A program made the translations under genes and the position numbers. The notes beneath the pieces were generated by a model. That model ran no database searches. It had not been told where the DNA came from and was given only the letters and a program-made list of their open reading frames with translations. A stretch of DNA of 64,000 nucleotides. It comes from Clostridium_AD sp050717535. GTDB taxonomy: Bacteria; Bacillota; Clostridia; Clostridiales; Clostridiaceae. Positions 1-7,654 of this stretch are shown piece by piece. The DNA lies in NCBI RefSeq assembly GCF_050717535.1, contig NZ_JBOITM010000066.1:1-64000 (forward strand), in the 5' to 3' direction. How positions within the stretch are numbered: the first letter of the stretch is position 1; every line of letters begins with the position of its first letter.

Positions 1-35
1 AATGTAGTTTGTTGAGTGTTATTTTTGCAAAACAT
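1..35 (-). CDS. 5' end of an unknown gene running off the left edge
   Basis: An ATG on the minus strand (codon at 33-35) is preceded by a strong ribosome site, AGGAGG, six bases upstream. The readable start is MFCKNNTQQTT and then the window ends. Nothing can be said about function from 11 residues. The good ribosome site and an open frame are the only support. Confidence 0.5.
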   Translation of the reverse strand, partial: MFCKNNTQQTT

Positions 36-169
36 AGTAATCCTCCTAAAGTGATCATTTTGGTATTATTATATCATAAGTACTGCTATTGGAAGTAATT
101 ACAAGCTTTTTGTGGGATAATCATAAAAAAGTTATCCACATTATTTTATGCAAGTTGTTTCTTACAAAT

Positions 170-205
170 AAAAAGAAGCTGAATTTGAAATCTCAGCTTC
201 TTTTT
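170..205. terminator. Bidirectional intrinsic terminator
   Basis: A 13-bp stem, AAAAAGAAGCTGA (170-182) with TCAGCTTCTTTTT (193-205), has A and T tracts on its two sides. It can end the minus-strand DUF378 gene and would also work for plus-strand transcription. Confidence 0.8.
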
Positions 206-231
206 ATTTGATTTGCACTTTTATGTTGAAA

Positions 232-453
232 CTATCTAACCTCAGTTGTATCTCTGTCTGTACCCCTGTCTCTCCCTAAGAAAGATAGTGAATATAGACC
301 ACAAATGCCTACTAGAGCAAATATGATTCTAGTAAATGCGGTACCAGTACCAAATAAGCTTGATACTAGGTCAAATTGGAAAAATCCAATTAATCCCCAA
401 TTTACAGCTCCTATAATAACTAATACGAGTGCAGTAATATCTAATGCTTTCAA
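232..453 (-). CDS. DUF378 family small membrane protein
   Basis: A 73-residue protein with two predicted membrane helices (about residues 6-25 and 40-58) and the conserved GAVNWGLIGF segment between them that marks the DUF378 (YuzA-like) family. The function of the family is unknown. I place the start at a TTG (453) because AAGGAG sits nine bases before it. The ATG three codons upstream directly abuts that ribosome site, which is too close. The charged C-terminal tail (RDRGTDRDTTEVR) is probably cytoplasmic. The gene stands alone with a terminator just downstream. Confidence 0.8.
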   Translation of the reverse strand: MKALDITALVLVIIGAVNWGLIGFFQFDLVSSLFGTGTAFTRIIFALVGICGLYSLSFLGRDRGTDRDTTEVR

Positions 454-534
454 CGTATACATCTCCTTTTTAATGAAGTTTTCAGTATTATTGTTTGCAA
501 TTTTTGAAAAATTATTACAAAATTATTAAAAAAA

Positions 535-918
535 TTATTTTATTTCGCCATGAGTCTCATAATGGGTTATTTCTTCTACATTATTGGTACCATCAACAAA
601 TACTACTGTAGGCTTAAATTTTCTAGCTTCTTCTTCATGAAGTTGGCAATAAGTCATAATTATTATTTTATCTCCTGTTTGCACACATCTTGCAGCGGCA
701 CCATTTATACACATAACACCACTACCAGATTCTCCGGCAATAACATAAGTCTCAAATCTTTCTCCATTGTCGATATCCACAATTTGAACTTTTTCATATT
801 CTAAGATATTTGCATTGTTCATTAGTGATTTATCGATAGTTATACTTCCCACATAATTTAATTTAGCCTCTGTAACAGTGGCTCTGTGTATTTTAGATTT
901 TAACATAGTTATTATCAA
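535..918 (-). CDS. panD: Aspartate 1-decarboxylase (PanD)
   Basis: Makes beta-alanine from L-aspartate for pantothenate synthesis. The enzyme is translated as a proenzyme that cleaves itself at a Gly-Ser bond to create a pyruvoyl cofactor. That site is visible as YVGSITID near residues 26-33, following the family N-terminus MLKSKIHRATVTEA. The GAAAR segment typical of the C-terminal half is also present. The start is uncertain: AGGAGG is nine bases before a TTG at 918 (127 residues, family length), whereas the ATG at 906 is 22 bases away. Last gene of the pantothenate operon, 28 bases after panC. Confidence 0.95.
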   Translation of the reverse strand: MIITMLKSKIHRATVTEAKLNYVGSITIDKSLMNNANILEYEKVQIVDIDNGERFETYVIAGESGSGVMCINGAAARCVQTGDKIIIMTYCQLHEEEARKFKPTVVFVDGTNNVEEITHYETHGEIK

Positions 919-984
919 TTGTTTATTCCTCCTGTTCTTCTCTGGGTTAGATAACACTTATTAAGGGTTATCTAACTGCTTTTT

Positions 985-1833
985 TTATTTTGAATGCCAT
1001 ATAAAATTATCTATTAATCTTGTTTTGCCAATATAAACTGCTATTGCAACAAGAACTGGTTTATCAATAAGTTCTATAGTAGTAAGTGATAAAGCATCTA
1101 CGACTTCTATATAATCTATTTTAGCTAAAACTTCACTTTGAATTTGTTTTCTTATGGTTTCTTTTAAAAACTCAGCAGATTTTTCATGGGTAAGTAGCAG
1201 CTGCTTAGCACTATTTAAGCTTTTGCTTAGAATTAGTGCTGCAGCCCTTTCATCTGTTGATAAGTAATTATTACGTGAACTTTTTGCTAGCCCATCATCT
1301 TCTCGTACAATAGGACAACCTATAATTTCTATAGGAAAATTTAAATCTCTAACCATTCTTTTTATCACAGCTAACTGCTGAGCATCTTTTTCTCCAAAGT
1401 AAGCTTTATCAGCACAAACTATATTAAAGAGTTTTGAAACTACAGTGCATACACCGTTGAAATGACCAGGTCTTTTAGCACCACATAAGCCTTTTGTGAG
1501 CCCATTTACACTGACATTTGTTTGAGCATCAGTATAATACATTTCTGAGGCTTCTGGAGCAAAGATCAAATTGGCTCCTGCGCCCTTGCATAGAATTGCA
1601 TCTTTATCTAAATCTCTTGGGTAAGATGCTAAATCTTCACTAGGGCCAAACTGTATAGGATTTACAAATATACTTACCACAATTTTTTGATTTTCACTAG
1701 CAGCACGTTTTATAAGACTTGCATGCCCTTCATGTAAATATCCCATAGTAGGAACTAGGGCAATGCTATATCCTTCATTTTTCCAAGCATTCACTTGATT
1801 TCTAACTTCTTCAATAGTTTTTACAATATTCAT
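985..1833 (-). CDS. panC: Pantothenate synthetase (PanC)
   Basis: Joins pantoate and beta-alanine using ATP to give pantothenate. The 282-residue protein has the family length. It shows the nucleotide-binding signature PTMGYLHEGHASLI near residues 28-41 and the FVNPIQFGPSEDL, YFGEKDAQQL and SSRNNYLS motifs of the active site. It lies 62 bases after panB and upstream of panD. I see no clear Shine-Dalgarno before this ATG (the sequence is GCCGCCTAAAA), so translation may depend on panB or be weak. An adjacent short frame opened by GGAAGTG ends within ten codons. Confidence 0.97.
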   Translation of the reverse strand: MNIVKTIEEVRNQVNAWKNEGYSIALVPTMGYLHEGHASLIKRAASENQKIVVSIFVNPIQFGPSEDLASYPRDLDKDAILCKGAGANLIFAPEASEMYYTDAQTNVSVNGLTKGLCGAKRPGHFNGVCTVVSKLFNIVCADKAYFGEKDAQQLAVIKRMVRDLNFPIEIIGCPIVREDDGLAKSSRNNYLSTDERAAALILSKSLNSAKQLLLTHEKSAEFLKETIRKQIQSEVLAKIDYIEVVDALSLTTIELIDKPVLVAIAVYIGKTRLIDNFIWHSK

Positions 1834-1895
1834 TTTTAGGCGGCATTATAAGATGTAATTATATATGCTCTATTAATGCCTGGTTCACTTCCTTT

Positions 1896-2723
1896 TTAAT
1901 ATAATTTATTCAGAATTTCATCATCTATTTTAAAACAGTGTTCTATGCTTGGGAAAGTTCCTTCAGTGACTTCTTTAACATATGATTTAAATCCATCTTT
2001 TATAAGATCACCAACATTTGCAAAATTTTTTACAAACTTAGGTTTAAGATCTGAGAACATATTAAGCATATCTTGATATACTAAAATTTGACCGTCACAG
2101 CCACCACCAGCACCTATTCCAATAGTTGGTATAGAGATTTCCCTTGATATAATATCAGCCAGCTTAGAGGGCATACACTCAAGTACAATGGCAAAGGCTC
2201 CGGCAGCCTCTATTTTTTTTGCATCTTCAATAAGTTTTTTAGCATGGAGTATATCTTTACCTTGGACTTTAAAGCCTCCAAACATATTAACAGATTGAGG
2301 GGTTAGCCCAATATGACCCATCACAGGTATTTGAGCATCCACTATAGCTTGAATTTGTGGGCAAACTATGGCGCCACCTTCGAGTTTTACTGCCTGAGCT
2401 CCAGCCTCTTGTACAAATCTTCCAGCATTTTTAACTGCATCATATACTGAAGTTTGGTAAGACATAAAAGGCATATCACCAACTACCAGGGCATTTGTAG
2501 TGCCCCTAGCAACGGCCTTAGTATGATGTATCATGTCCTCCATAGTCACACTTAGGGTGTCCTTGTATCCAAGACAAACCATGCCTAGGGAGTCTCCTAC
2601 TAAAATGCCATTAATACCACATTCATCAATAAGTTTCGCCATAGAATAATCATATGCTGTAAGCATTGTTAATTTTTCACCTGTTTTTTTCGCAGATATA
2701 AAGGTTAAAATAGAATTTTTCAA
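1896..2723 (-). CDS. panB: 3-methyl-2-oxobutanoate hydroxymethyltransferase (PanB)
   Basis: Transfers a hydroxymethyl group from methylene-tetrahydrofolate to alpha-ketoisovalerate, giving ketopantoate. The 275-residue protein has the VGDSLGMVCLGY metal-binding region (residues 42-53), the GHIGLTPQSVN segment and the IGIGAGGGCDGQ motif near residue 200, all typical of the TIM-barrel family. The start is TTG, with AGGAGG eight bases upstream. The gene begins three bases after the stop of the PanG-like gene, so the two are probably translationally coupled. Confidence 0.97.
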   Translation of the reverse strand: MKNSILTFISAKKTGEKLTMLTAYDYSMAKLIDECGINGILVGDSLGMVCLGYKDTLSVTMEDMIHHTKAVARGTTNALVVGDMPFMSYQTSVYDAVKNAGRFVQEAGAQAVKLEGGAIVCPQIQAIVDAQIPVMGHIGLTPQSVNMFGGFKVQGKDILHAKKLIEDAKKIEAAGAFAIVLECMPSKLADIISREISIPTIGIGAGGGCDGQILVYQDMLNMFSDLKPKFVKNFANVGDLIKDGFKSYVKEVTEGTFPSIEHCFKIDDEILNKLY

Positions 2724-2726
2724 TTG

Positions 2727-3578
2727 TTATTCCTCCTGAATTTTTAAATATTCTTCAAGTTCGGTATAGTCTATTTCGCTATGCTTTTTTTCTGATAAGT
2801 GTAGTAATTTTAGAGATAAATTTTTATACATGGTGGCATCACATTTAGGAATAGAAGCTATATGATGCTTTATTGTGTCTAAATCATTTCTTTCAACGGG
2901 ACCAGTTAAAGCATTGATGATTCCACTTTCTTTTATATTATCAATATTATTTTGGATTAGTGGAAATAATGCAGCTAGGGCATCATTTTCACTAAGTCCA
3001 CATTGACTTAAGTAACTACAACCGGTATTAATTAAAGATAAAACTAAATTTGACACTGTGACACTAGCTAAGTGGTAAAGCGCCTTATCATCTTTATTAA
3101 TAATAAAAGAGTTATTACCTAAAGAGTGAATGAAATCTTTAAGTTCATATATATGTACTTCTGGTCCTTCCATAGAAAAATAGGCATTTTGCAAGTTTTT
3201 ATAGGAGTTATATTTATCAGAAAATGCGAAAATAGGGTGAACTGAATATGCGAATGCATCTGAATTGTTTATATCTAAAAAAACCCTAGAAGTTAAGGAA
3301 CCACTAGTATGACATATTATTTTATTTGTTAAATTTAAATTTGATAATTTCTGCAAAACTTCATGAATGAAATCATCAGGAGTAGTAATAAAAATCAGTG
3401 AACTATCCTGTACTAAATCATTAATGTTTTCGTAGGCTGTTGAATTAGTAAACACAGATGCTTCTTTAGCATCTTGGTAAAATTTACTATAGTATCCAGA
3501 TAAACTTATTCCTTTAGATGAAAAATATTTTCCAAGGGAAAAACCTACCTTTCCACTTCCAATAAAGCCGATAACCAT
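2727..3578 (-). CDS. Rossmann/DUF2520 reductase, probable ketopantoate reductase (PanG-like)
   Basis: A 283-residue protein with an N-terminal NAD(P)-binding Rossmann motif (GFIGSGKVGFSLGKYF) and a C-terminal DUF2520 domain. As first gene of an operon with panB, panC and panD it supplies the only missing step, reduction of ketopantoate to pantoate. A separate reductase family called PanG, distinct from PanE, is known in some bacteria and this context fits it. The function is inferred from position and fold, not from a diagnostic residue. The start at 3578 follows GGAGGCG. An upstream Met in the same frame has no ribosome site and would cover the leader. Confidence 0.75.
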   Translation of the reverse strand: MVIGFIGSGKVGFSLGKYFSSKGISLSGYYSKFYQDAKEASVFTNSTAYENINDLVQDSSLIFITTPDDFIHEVLQKLSNLNLTNKIICHTSGSLTSRVFLDINNSDAFAYSVHPIFAFSDKYNSYKNLQNAYFSMEGPEVHIYELKDFIHSLGNNSFIINKDDKALYHLASVTVSNLVLSLINTGCSYLSQCGLSENDALAALFPLIQNNIDNIKESGIINALTGPVERNDLDTIKHHIASIPKCDATMYKNLSLKLLHLSEKKHSEIDYTELEEYLKIQEE

Positions 3579-3589
3579 AATATCGCCTC

Positions 3590-3750
3590 CAATGCAATAC
3601 AGTATAAAAAAGACCTCAACCTCTGAGGTTCGGAGACTCCTGTATAGCTGTCTCATTCATAAAGATATGAGCAGAAAAATCATAAATAATATGCTAAACA
3701 ATTCGGTGCAGTTCTTTTCAGATACTACCCATAAAATATTTTAGCATAAA
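3590..3750 (-). promoter_or_regulatory. Structured leader of the pantothenate operon, candidate pan-type RNA with attenuator
   Basis: Reading the minus strand, an outer stem TATGCTAAA (3740-3748) pairs with TTTAGCATA (3690-3698). It encloses a helix GGGTAGT / ACTGC-A-CC with one bulged adenosine and the loop ATCTGAAAAG. Next comes a small GC-rich hairpin (ACCTCA/TGAGGT, 3613-3629) with a run of T, which looks like an intrinsic terminator placed before the first start codon. A 'pan' RNA motif with bulged adenosines is known upstream of panB operons in Firmicutes. I infer that this is one but could not compare it with the covariance model. Confidence 0.45.
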
Positions 3751-3873
3751 TTATTTTTGAATACAAATATAATTATATAAAATAATGCATAAACTATTGA
3801 TATATATTAGGAAATGTCTGATAATGTATAGTATAGGCTATTTTCATGCCAATTATAGAAAAGAGGGGATAAA

Positions 3874-4254
3874 ATGAGTACCTTTACGACAATACTTAGC
3901 ATCGTTGTATATTCAATTATTATTCTTGTGGTATATAATGTTTTAAAATCTTATGTATTATATAAGGTAAAAGTTAATAAATGGATAATACTTGGACTCG
4001 CTATGGTAGTATTTATAGTATCTATGTTAGCATGGCCCAATATGCCCAAATATGTAGCTAACTACATAATACCAGGAACATTTGTTTTTTTATTTTTATG
4101 GTTTATGGATTTATCAGGATTTATTAAAAAGAGAAATATTACTAAAACAAATTATTCAGGTATAGCTTCTAAAAAAGATAAGAAGAATGATGTAGTAATG
4201 AGGCCTAAGGTTAAACCTAATAGAATTAAGAATAATATTAATGATAAAAAGTAA
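3874..4254 (+). CDS. Small membrane protein of unknown function
   Basis: 126 residues with three predicted membrane helices (about 5-25, 36-54 and 64-82), then a lysine-rich tail of some 40 residues (ending RIKNNINDKK) likely to be cytoplasmic. I do not recognise the family. The ribosome site AGAGGGGA is correctly spaced before ATG 3874. It is divergent from the pantothenate operon and has its own terminator, so it is a single-gene unit. Confidence 0.6.
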   Translation: MSTFTTILSIVVYSIIILVVYNVLKSYVLYKVKVNKWIILGLAMVVFIVSMLAWPNMPKYVANYIIPGTFVFLFLWFMDLSGFIKKRNITKTNYSGIASKKDKKNDVVMRPKVKPNRIKNNINDKK

Positions 4255-4282
4255 TTATAAAAGGATCAGGACCTCTTGGAAC

Positions 4283-4301
4283 TGTACTGAAACATTAATA
4301 T
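4283..4301 (+). repeat. 19-bp repeat, copy 1
   Basis: TGTACTGAAACATTAATAT occurs identically at 18455-18473. Both copies lie in non-coding DNA beside decayed or low-information sequence. The origin is unknown. Confidence 0.6.
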
Positions 4302-4305
4302 AATG

Positions 4306-4336
4306 AACGGGCACTCTTTGGGTGTCCGTTTTATTA
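4306..4336 (+). terminator. Intrinsic terminator
   Basis: The stem AACGGGCAC / GTGTCCGTT (one G-T pair) followed by TTATTATTT ends the small membrane protein gene. On the other strand it lies before the end of the alcohol dehydrogenase gene. Confidence 0.75.
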
Positions 4337-4424
4337 TTTCAATGGGTTATACTGGAGTTTAACGTAGAGATTCAAAAGATAATATGTTTAGAGTATCCAG
4401 TTCCATTACTGTATGTACCACAAG

Positions 4425-5588
4425 TTATAATGATAATCTGAATATATTTAATACATCCTCTGTATCTAAAACCTTGAAGTTTCCTAGAGTACCTCTTTTT
4501 GTAGCTTTTTTTGCCATTTCTTCTAATTTTTCTTCATTTATGCCAACTTCTCTTAATGAAGTAGAAAGTCCTAAAGAAATAAAATACTCTTTTGTTTTTT
4601 TTATTGCTTTATTAGCTATTTTATACTTGTCTTCATTTTTATCAATATTCCAAATATTTACTCCATATTCAACAAATTTATCTAAGGTCTTTTCATTTAA
4701 AATATATTCCATCCAGTGTGGTGTTAAAATTGCAATGCCTGCTCCATGAGTAATATCATAGTATGCACTTAATTGATGTTCCATTGCATGAACACTCCAC
4801 TCTGTTATTTTTCCATAGCTTAAAAGGCCATTTATTGCAAGGCTCGATGTCCACATTAAGTTAGATCTTGCTTCATAATTTTCAGGTTCCTTCACAGCTA
4901 TTTCACCATACTTTATACAGGTTTTAAGCAGTGCTTCTGCCATTTTATTCTGAATATATGCCTCATTTGTATTGCTAAAGTATACCTCCAAAATATGACT
5001 GATCATATCTACCGTACCTACTGCTGTTTGGAATGCAGGCAATGTGTATGTATATGTAGGGTCCAATATAGAAAACTTAGGAGTCATAGATTGGTGCGCC
5101 GTTCCTAATTTTTCATTTGTGTAATTATTTGTAATTACAGCTGTAGAATTCATTTCAGAACCTGTTGCAGCTAGTGTTAATATAGTAGCAATTGGAAGTG
5201 CTTTTTTAATTTTTCTTGGATGAAGCACGATATCCCAGGCATCTCCATCATAGTAATACCCTGCTGCTATAACCTTTGCACAGTCAATTGAACTACCCCC
5301 ACCTACGGCAAGTACAAGGTCTATTTCATTCTCTCTACAAAGCTGAATACCTTTTCTTACACTTGTTATTCTTGGATTTGGATTTATGCCTGAAAGCTCC
5401 AAAAAATTAATATCATTTGTTTTCAATATCTGAGTAATTTTACTATATATTCCACTTTTTTTTATGCTACCGCCTCCATAAACAAGCAATACCCTAGAAC
5501 CGTATTTTTTTATTTCACTACCAAGCATTTTTATTTTATCTTTGCCAAAAAATATTTTAGTGGGAATTGAATAATTAAAATTTAGCAT
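4425..5588 (-). CDS. Iron-containing alcohol dehydrogenase (butanol dehydrogenase type)
   Basis: 387 residues of the group III alcohol dehydrogenase family, close in style to clostridial NAD(P)H-dependent butanol dehydrogenases. The N-terminus MLNFNYSIPTKIFFGK is characteristic. It has the nucleotide motif GGGSSIDCAK, the AATGSEMNSTAV segment and the metal-binding histidines in HAMEHQLSAYYDITHG. Likely role: interconverts an aldehyde and an alcohol in the cytoplasm. The start at 5588 has AAAGGAG before it; an upstream Met would add a hydrophobic leader not found in the family. It is divergent from the acyl carrier protein operon and shares its upstream dyads, which suggests it reduces the aldehyde made by LuxC. 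No -24/-12 promoter was found on its own side. Confidence 0.9.
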   Translation of the reverse strand: MLNFNYSIPTKIFFGKDKIKMLGSEIKKYGSRVLLVYGGGSIKKSGIYSKITQILKTNDINFLELSGINPNPRITSVRKGIQLCRENEIDLVLAVGGGSSIDCAKVIAAGYYYDGDAWDIVLHPRKIKKALPIATILTLAATGSEMNSTAVITNNYTNEKLGTAHQSMTPKFSILDPTYTYTLPAFQTAVGTVDMISHILEVYFSNTNEAYIQNKMAEALLKTCIKYGEIAVKEPENYEARSNLMWTSSLAINGLLSYGKITEWSVHAMEHQLSAYYDITHGAGIAILTPHWMEYILNEKTLDKFVEYGVNIWNIDKNEDKYKIANKAIKKTKEYFISLGLSTSLREVGINEEKLEEMAKKATKRGTLGNFKVLDTEDVLNIFRLSL

Positions 5589-5742
5589 TTTAAACCACTC
5601 CTTTTCATCAAAAATTAATAATATACCATAAAAAATAATATACCACAAAAATAAATAAAATGAAAATTGTTTCATTGAGTATTTAATTAGTCTGTAAATT
5701 ATCATTTAAAATTCATGTTAAATTTGTTGCAAAAATGAAAAG

Positions 5743-5760
5743 TGTTGCAAATATGCAACA
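5743..5760. promoter_or_regulatory. Upstream activating site 1 (perfect 18-bp dyad)
   Basis: TGTTGCA-AATA-TGCAACA is a perfect 7-bp inverted repeat, with a degraded copy starting at 5725 just beside it. It lies about 120 bp upstream of the -12 element of the acyl carrier protein promoter and 155 bp upstream of the alcohol dehydrogenase start. That is the usual range for enhancer binding by sigma-54 activators. Related dyads stand at 5824, 12516 and 12606. Confidence 0.75.
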
Positions 5761-5823
5761 TCTCATATATAGTACTTGTTTTCATAGTTTTTTTAAGTAA
5801 ACAGTATTATTAAATGAGTATTT

Positions 5824-5841
5824 TGTTGCTAATTTGCAATA
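5824..5841. promoter_or_regulatory. Upstream activating site 2
   Basis: TGTTGCT-AATT-TGCAATA matches the site 1 dyad at most arm positions and has the same 18-bp length. It sits about 25 bp upstream of the -24 element, close enough to be a second or repressing site for the same regulator. Confidence 0.6.
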
Positions 5842-5866
5842 AAGTTTAATTATTTAGCATTAAAGA

Positions 5867-5884
5867 TTGGCATGTATCTTGCTT
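5867..5884 (+). promoter_or_regulatory. Sigma-54 (-24/-12) promoter of the acyl carrier protein operon
   Basis: TTGGCATGTATCTTGCTT has the invariant GG (5869-5870) and GC (5881-5882) separated by exactly ten bases and fits the YTGGCACG-N4-TTGC consensus. Transcription should start near 5893, just ahead of the ribosome site AGGAGG of the first gene. Confidence 0.85.
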
Positions 5885-5917
5885 AATATAAAGTATTAGT
5901 TATTAGGAGGAGTTGTT

Positions 5918-6160
5918 ATGAGTAATATAGAAAAATTAAACAAAGTTTTATGTGATGTATTGGATTTTAAAAATTCGGAGGATATACATGATGGTATGGG
6001 ACCAGACGATATAGAGTGTTGGGATTCTTTAGGACATGTAGAACTTGTGACAAGTTTGGAGGAGGCTTTTGACATAACTTTAGACGTAATAGATATTTCT
6101 AGAATGTATACAATTGGAGGTATTAAAAAGATAATTGGGAAATATGGTATTACAATATGA
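5918..6160 (+). CDS. Dedicated acyl carrier protein
   Basis: An 80-residue acidic carrier protein with the phosphopantetheine attachment site DSLGHVEL; Ser37 is the modified residue. It is not the housekeeping fatty-acid carrier, whose usual motif is DSLDTVE and which normally sits among fab genes. First gene after the sigma-54 promoter. Its stop overlaps the ligase start (ATGA), so the ligase probably loads it. The likely role is to hold an acyl group as a thioester for LuxE/LuxC. The identity of the acyl group is not visible. Confidence 0.88.
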   Translation: MSNIEKLNKVLCDVLDFKNSEDIHDGMGPDDIECWDSLGHVELVTSLEEAFDITLDVIDISRMYTIGGIKKIIGKYGITI

Positions 6161-7641
6161 CTTTTACAGATTATGTTTTTGAGTTTTCATCAAAACTTAA
6201 TAAAACTGCTGTATTTTTAAAAGATGAAGTAAATTACAAGGAAATTTTTGAAAACGTAAACAAGAAGGCTTCTTTTATAAAAAACAAGAAACTTACTAAA
6301 AAAGATGCTATACTTTTGGTTTCGGAAAATTCTAATTTTTTTATTGAAAATTATTTCGGAATAATTAAAAGTGGGGCTATCTGTGTTCCTATTAATCCAA
6401 CTTTAAATAGCAAAGAAATAAAGTATATTTTAGACTCTCTTAATATTAAGTTGATTTTTACTCAGAATAAATTTAGTGAAAAAATAAATGGATTGGCTTG
6501 TGATGATGTTGAGATTTACACAGAAATTAGTGAGTGTGGTTCTACTGTTGCATATGAAAATAATTATAGTGAGCATATAGATATAAAGGAAGATGTAGCT
6601 GTAATATTGTTTACTTCTGGTTCCACAGGAAATCCAAAAGGAGTAATGCTCACTCATTATAATCTCATTTTTAACACAAATTCTATTATAGAATATCTAA
6701 AGCTTACTGAAAAGGATAGAGCAGAGACGGTACTTCCTTTTTATTATTGCTATGGTACTTCAATTTTGCATACTCACTTTAGGGTAGGTGGAAGTATTGT
6801 AATTAATAATAAATTTATGTTTCCACAAACAGTTATTGAAGATATAAATAAGTATAATTGTACAAGCTTTTCAGGGGTTCCTAGCACTTATCAAATATTG
6901 CTTAGAATGACAGATATAAGGCATAATGAGCTGCCTTCTTTGAGGTATATAACTCAGGCTGGAGGAAAGCTTTCAGAAACATCTATAGTAGAACTTATAA
7001 ATATTTTAAAAGAAGTAGATATTTTTATTATGTATGGTCAGACTGAAGCCACAGCAAGGTTGTCTTATTTACCACCACATTTAATTAGTAAGAAGATGAA
7101 TTCTATAGGTAAAGGAATTAGTGGAACAGAACTAATGGTTTTAAATAGTGAAGGAAAACAAGTCAAACCTGGTGAAATAGGCGAGGTTGTCGCTCGTGGT
7201 GGCAATATAATGAAAGGCTATCTTAATGATAAGGAAGAAACAGATAAAGTTATAAAGCAGGGATATTTATATACGGGAGATTTAGCAAAAGTAGATAATG
7301 AAGGATATATATATATAGTCTCAAGAGAAAAAAACATTATTAAAAGTGGGGGGAATAGAATAAGTCCAAGAGAAGTAGAGGATATAATCTTACAAATTCC
7401 TGAGGTAGTGGAATGTGCAGTTATTGGAGTTTGCGATGATATTTTAGGAGAGGCAGTAAAGGCTTTTATAGTATTAATAGAAAATCAATCTTCTATAAAT
7501 TTTAAATACATATTAGATTTCTGTAGAAAACAGTTACCCTCATATAAAACTCCAAGGTATATAGAATTTATAAAGACTTTGCCAAAAAACTCTTCTGGAA
7601 AGGTGTTATTAAAAAACTTAAAGAGCTTAAATAAAGATTAA
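6157..7641 (+). CDS. AMP-forming acyl ligase (ANL superfamily)
   Basis: 494 residues of an acyl-CoA synthetase or acyl-ACP ligase. Motif A3 (TSGSTGNPKG, residues 153-162), A5 (YGQTEATARL), A7 (YTGDLAKVDNEGYIYI), A8 (KSGGNRISPREVEDII) and the C-terminal lysine region KNSSGKVLLKNL are all intact, so the enzyme should make an acyl-adenylate and pass it to a thiol. It overlaps the carrier protein gene by four bases, which argues for the carrier protein rather than CoA as acceptor. Substrate specificity cannot be read from sequence by eye. Confidence 0.88.
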   Translation: MTFTDYVFEFSSKLNKTAVFLKDEVNYKEIFENVNKKASFIKNKKLTKKDAILLVSENSNFFIENYFGIIKSGAICVPINPTLNSKEIKYILDSLNIKLIFTQNKFSEKINGLACDDVEIYTEISECGSTVAYENNYSEHIDIKEDVAVILFTSGSTGNPKGVMLTHYNLIFNTNSIIEYLKLTEKDRAETVLPFYYCYGTSILHTHFRVGGSIVINNKFMFPQTVIEDINKYNCTSFSGVPSTYQILLRMTDIRHNELPSLRYITQAGGKLSETSIVELINILKEVDIFIMYGQTEATARLSYLPPHLISKKMNSIGKGISGTELMVLNSEGKQVKPGEIGEVVARGGNIMKGYLNDKEETDKVIKQGYLYTGDLAKVDNEGYIYIVSREKNIIKSGGNRISPREVEDIILQIPEVVECAVIGVCDDILGEAVKAFIVLIENQSSINFKYILDFCRKQLPSYKTPRYIEFIKTLPKNSSGKVLLKNLKSLNKD

Positions 7642-7654
7642 GAGGGTGAATTAA

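Noticed and set aside
5589..5705. N-terminal hydrophobic extension of the alcohol dehydrogenase
   Set aside because: The ribosome site and family N-terminus place the start at 5588; the extension is leader DNA.
5589..5742. Sigma-54 promoter for the divergent alcohol dehydrogenase
   Set aside because: I looked on the minus strand for GG-N10-GC and found none; its promoter is unclear.
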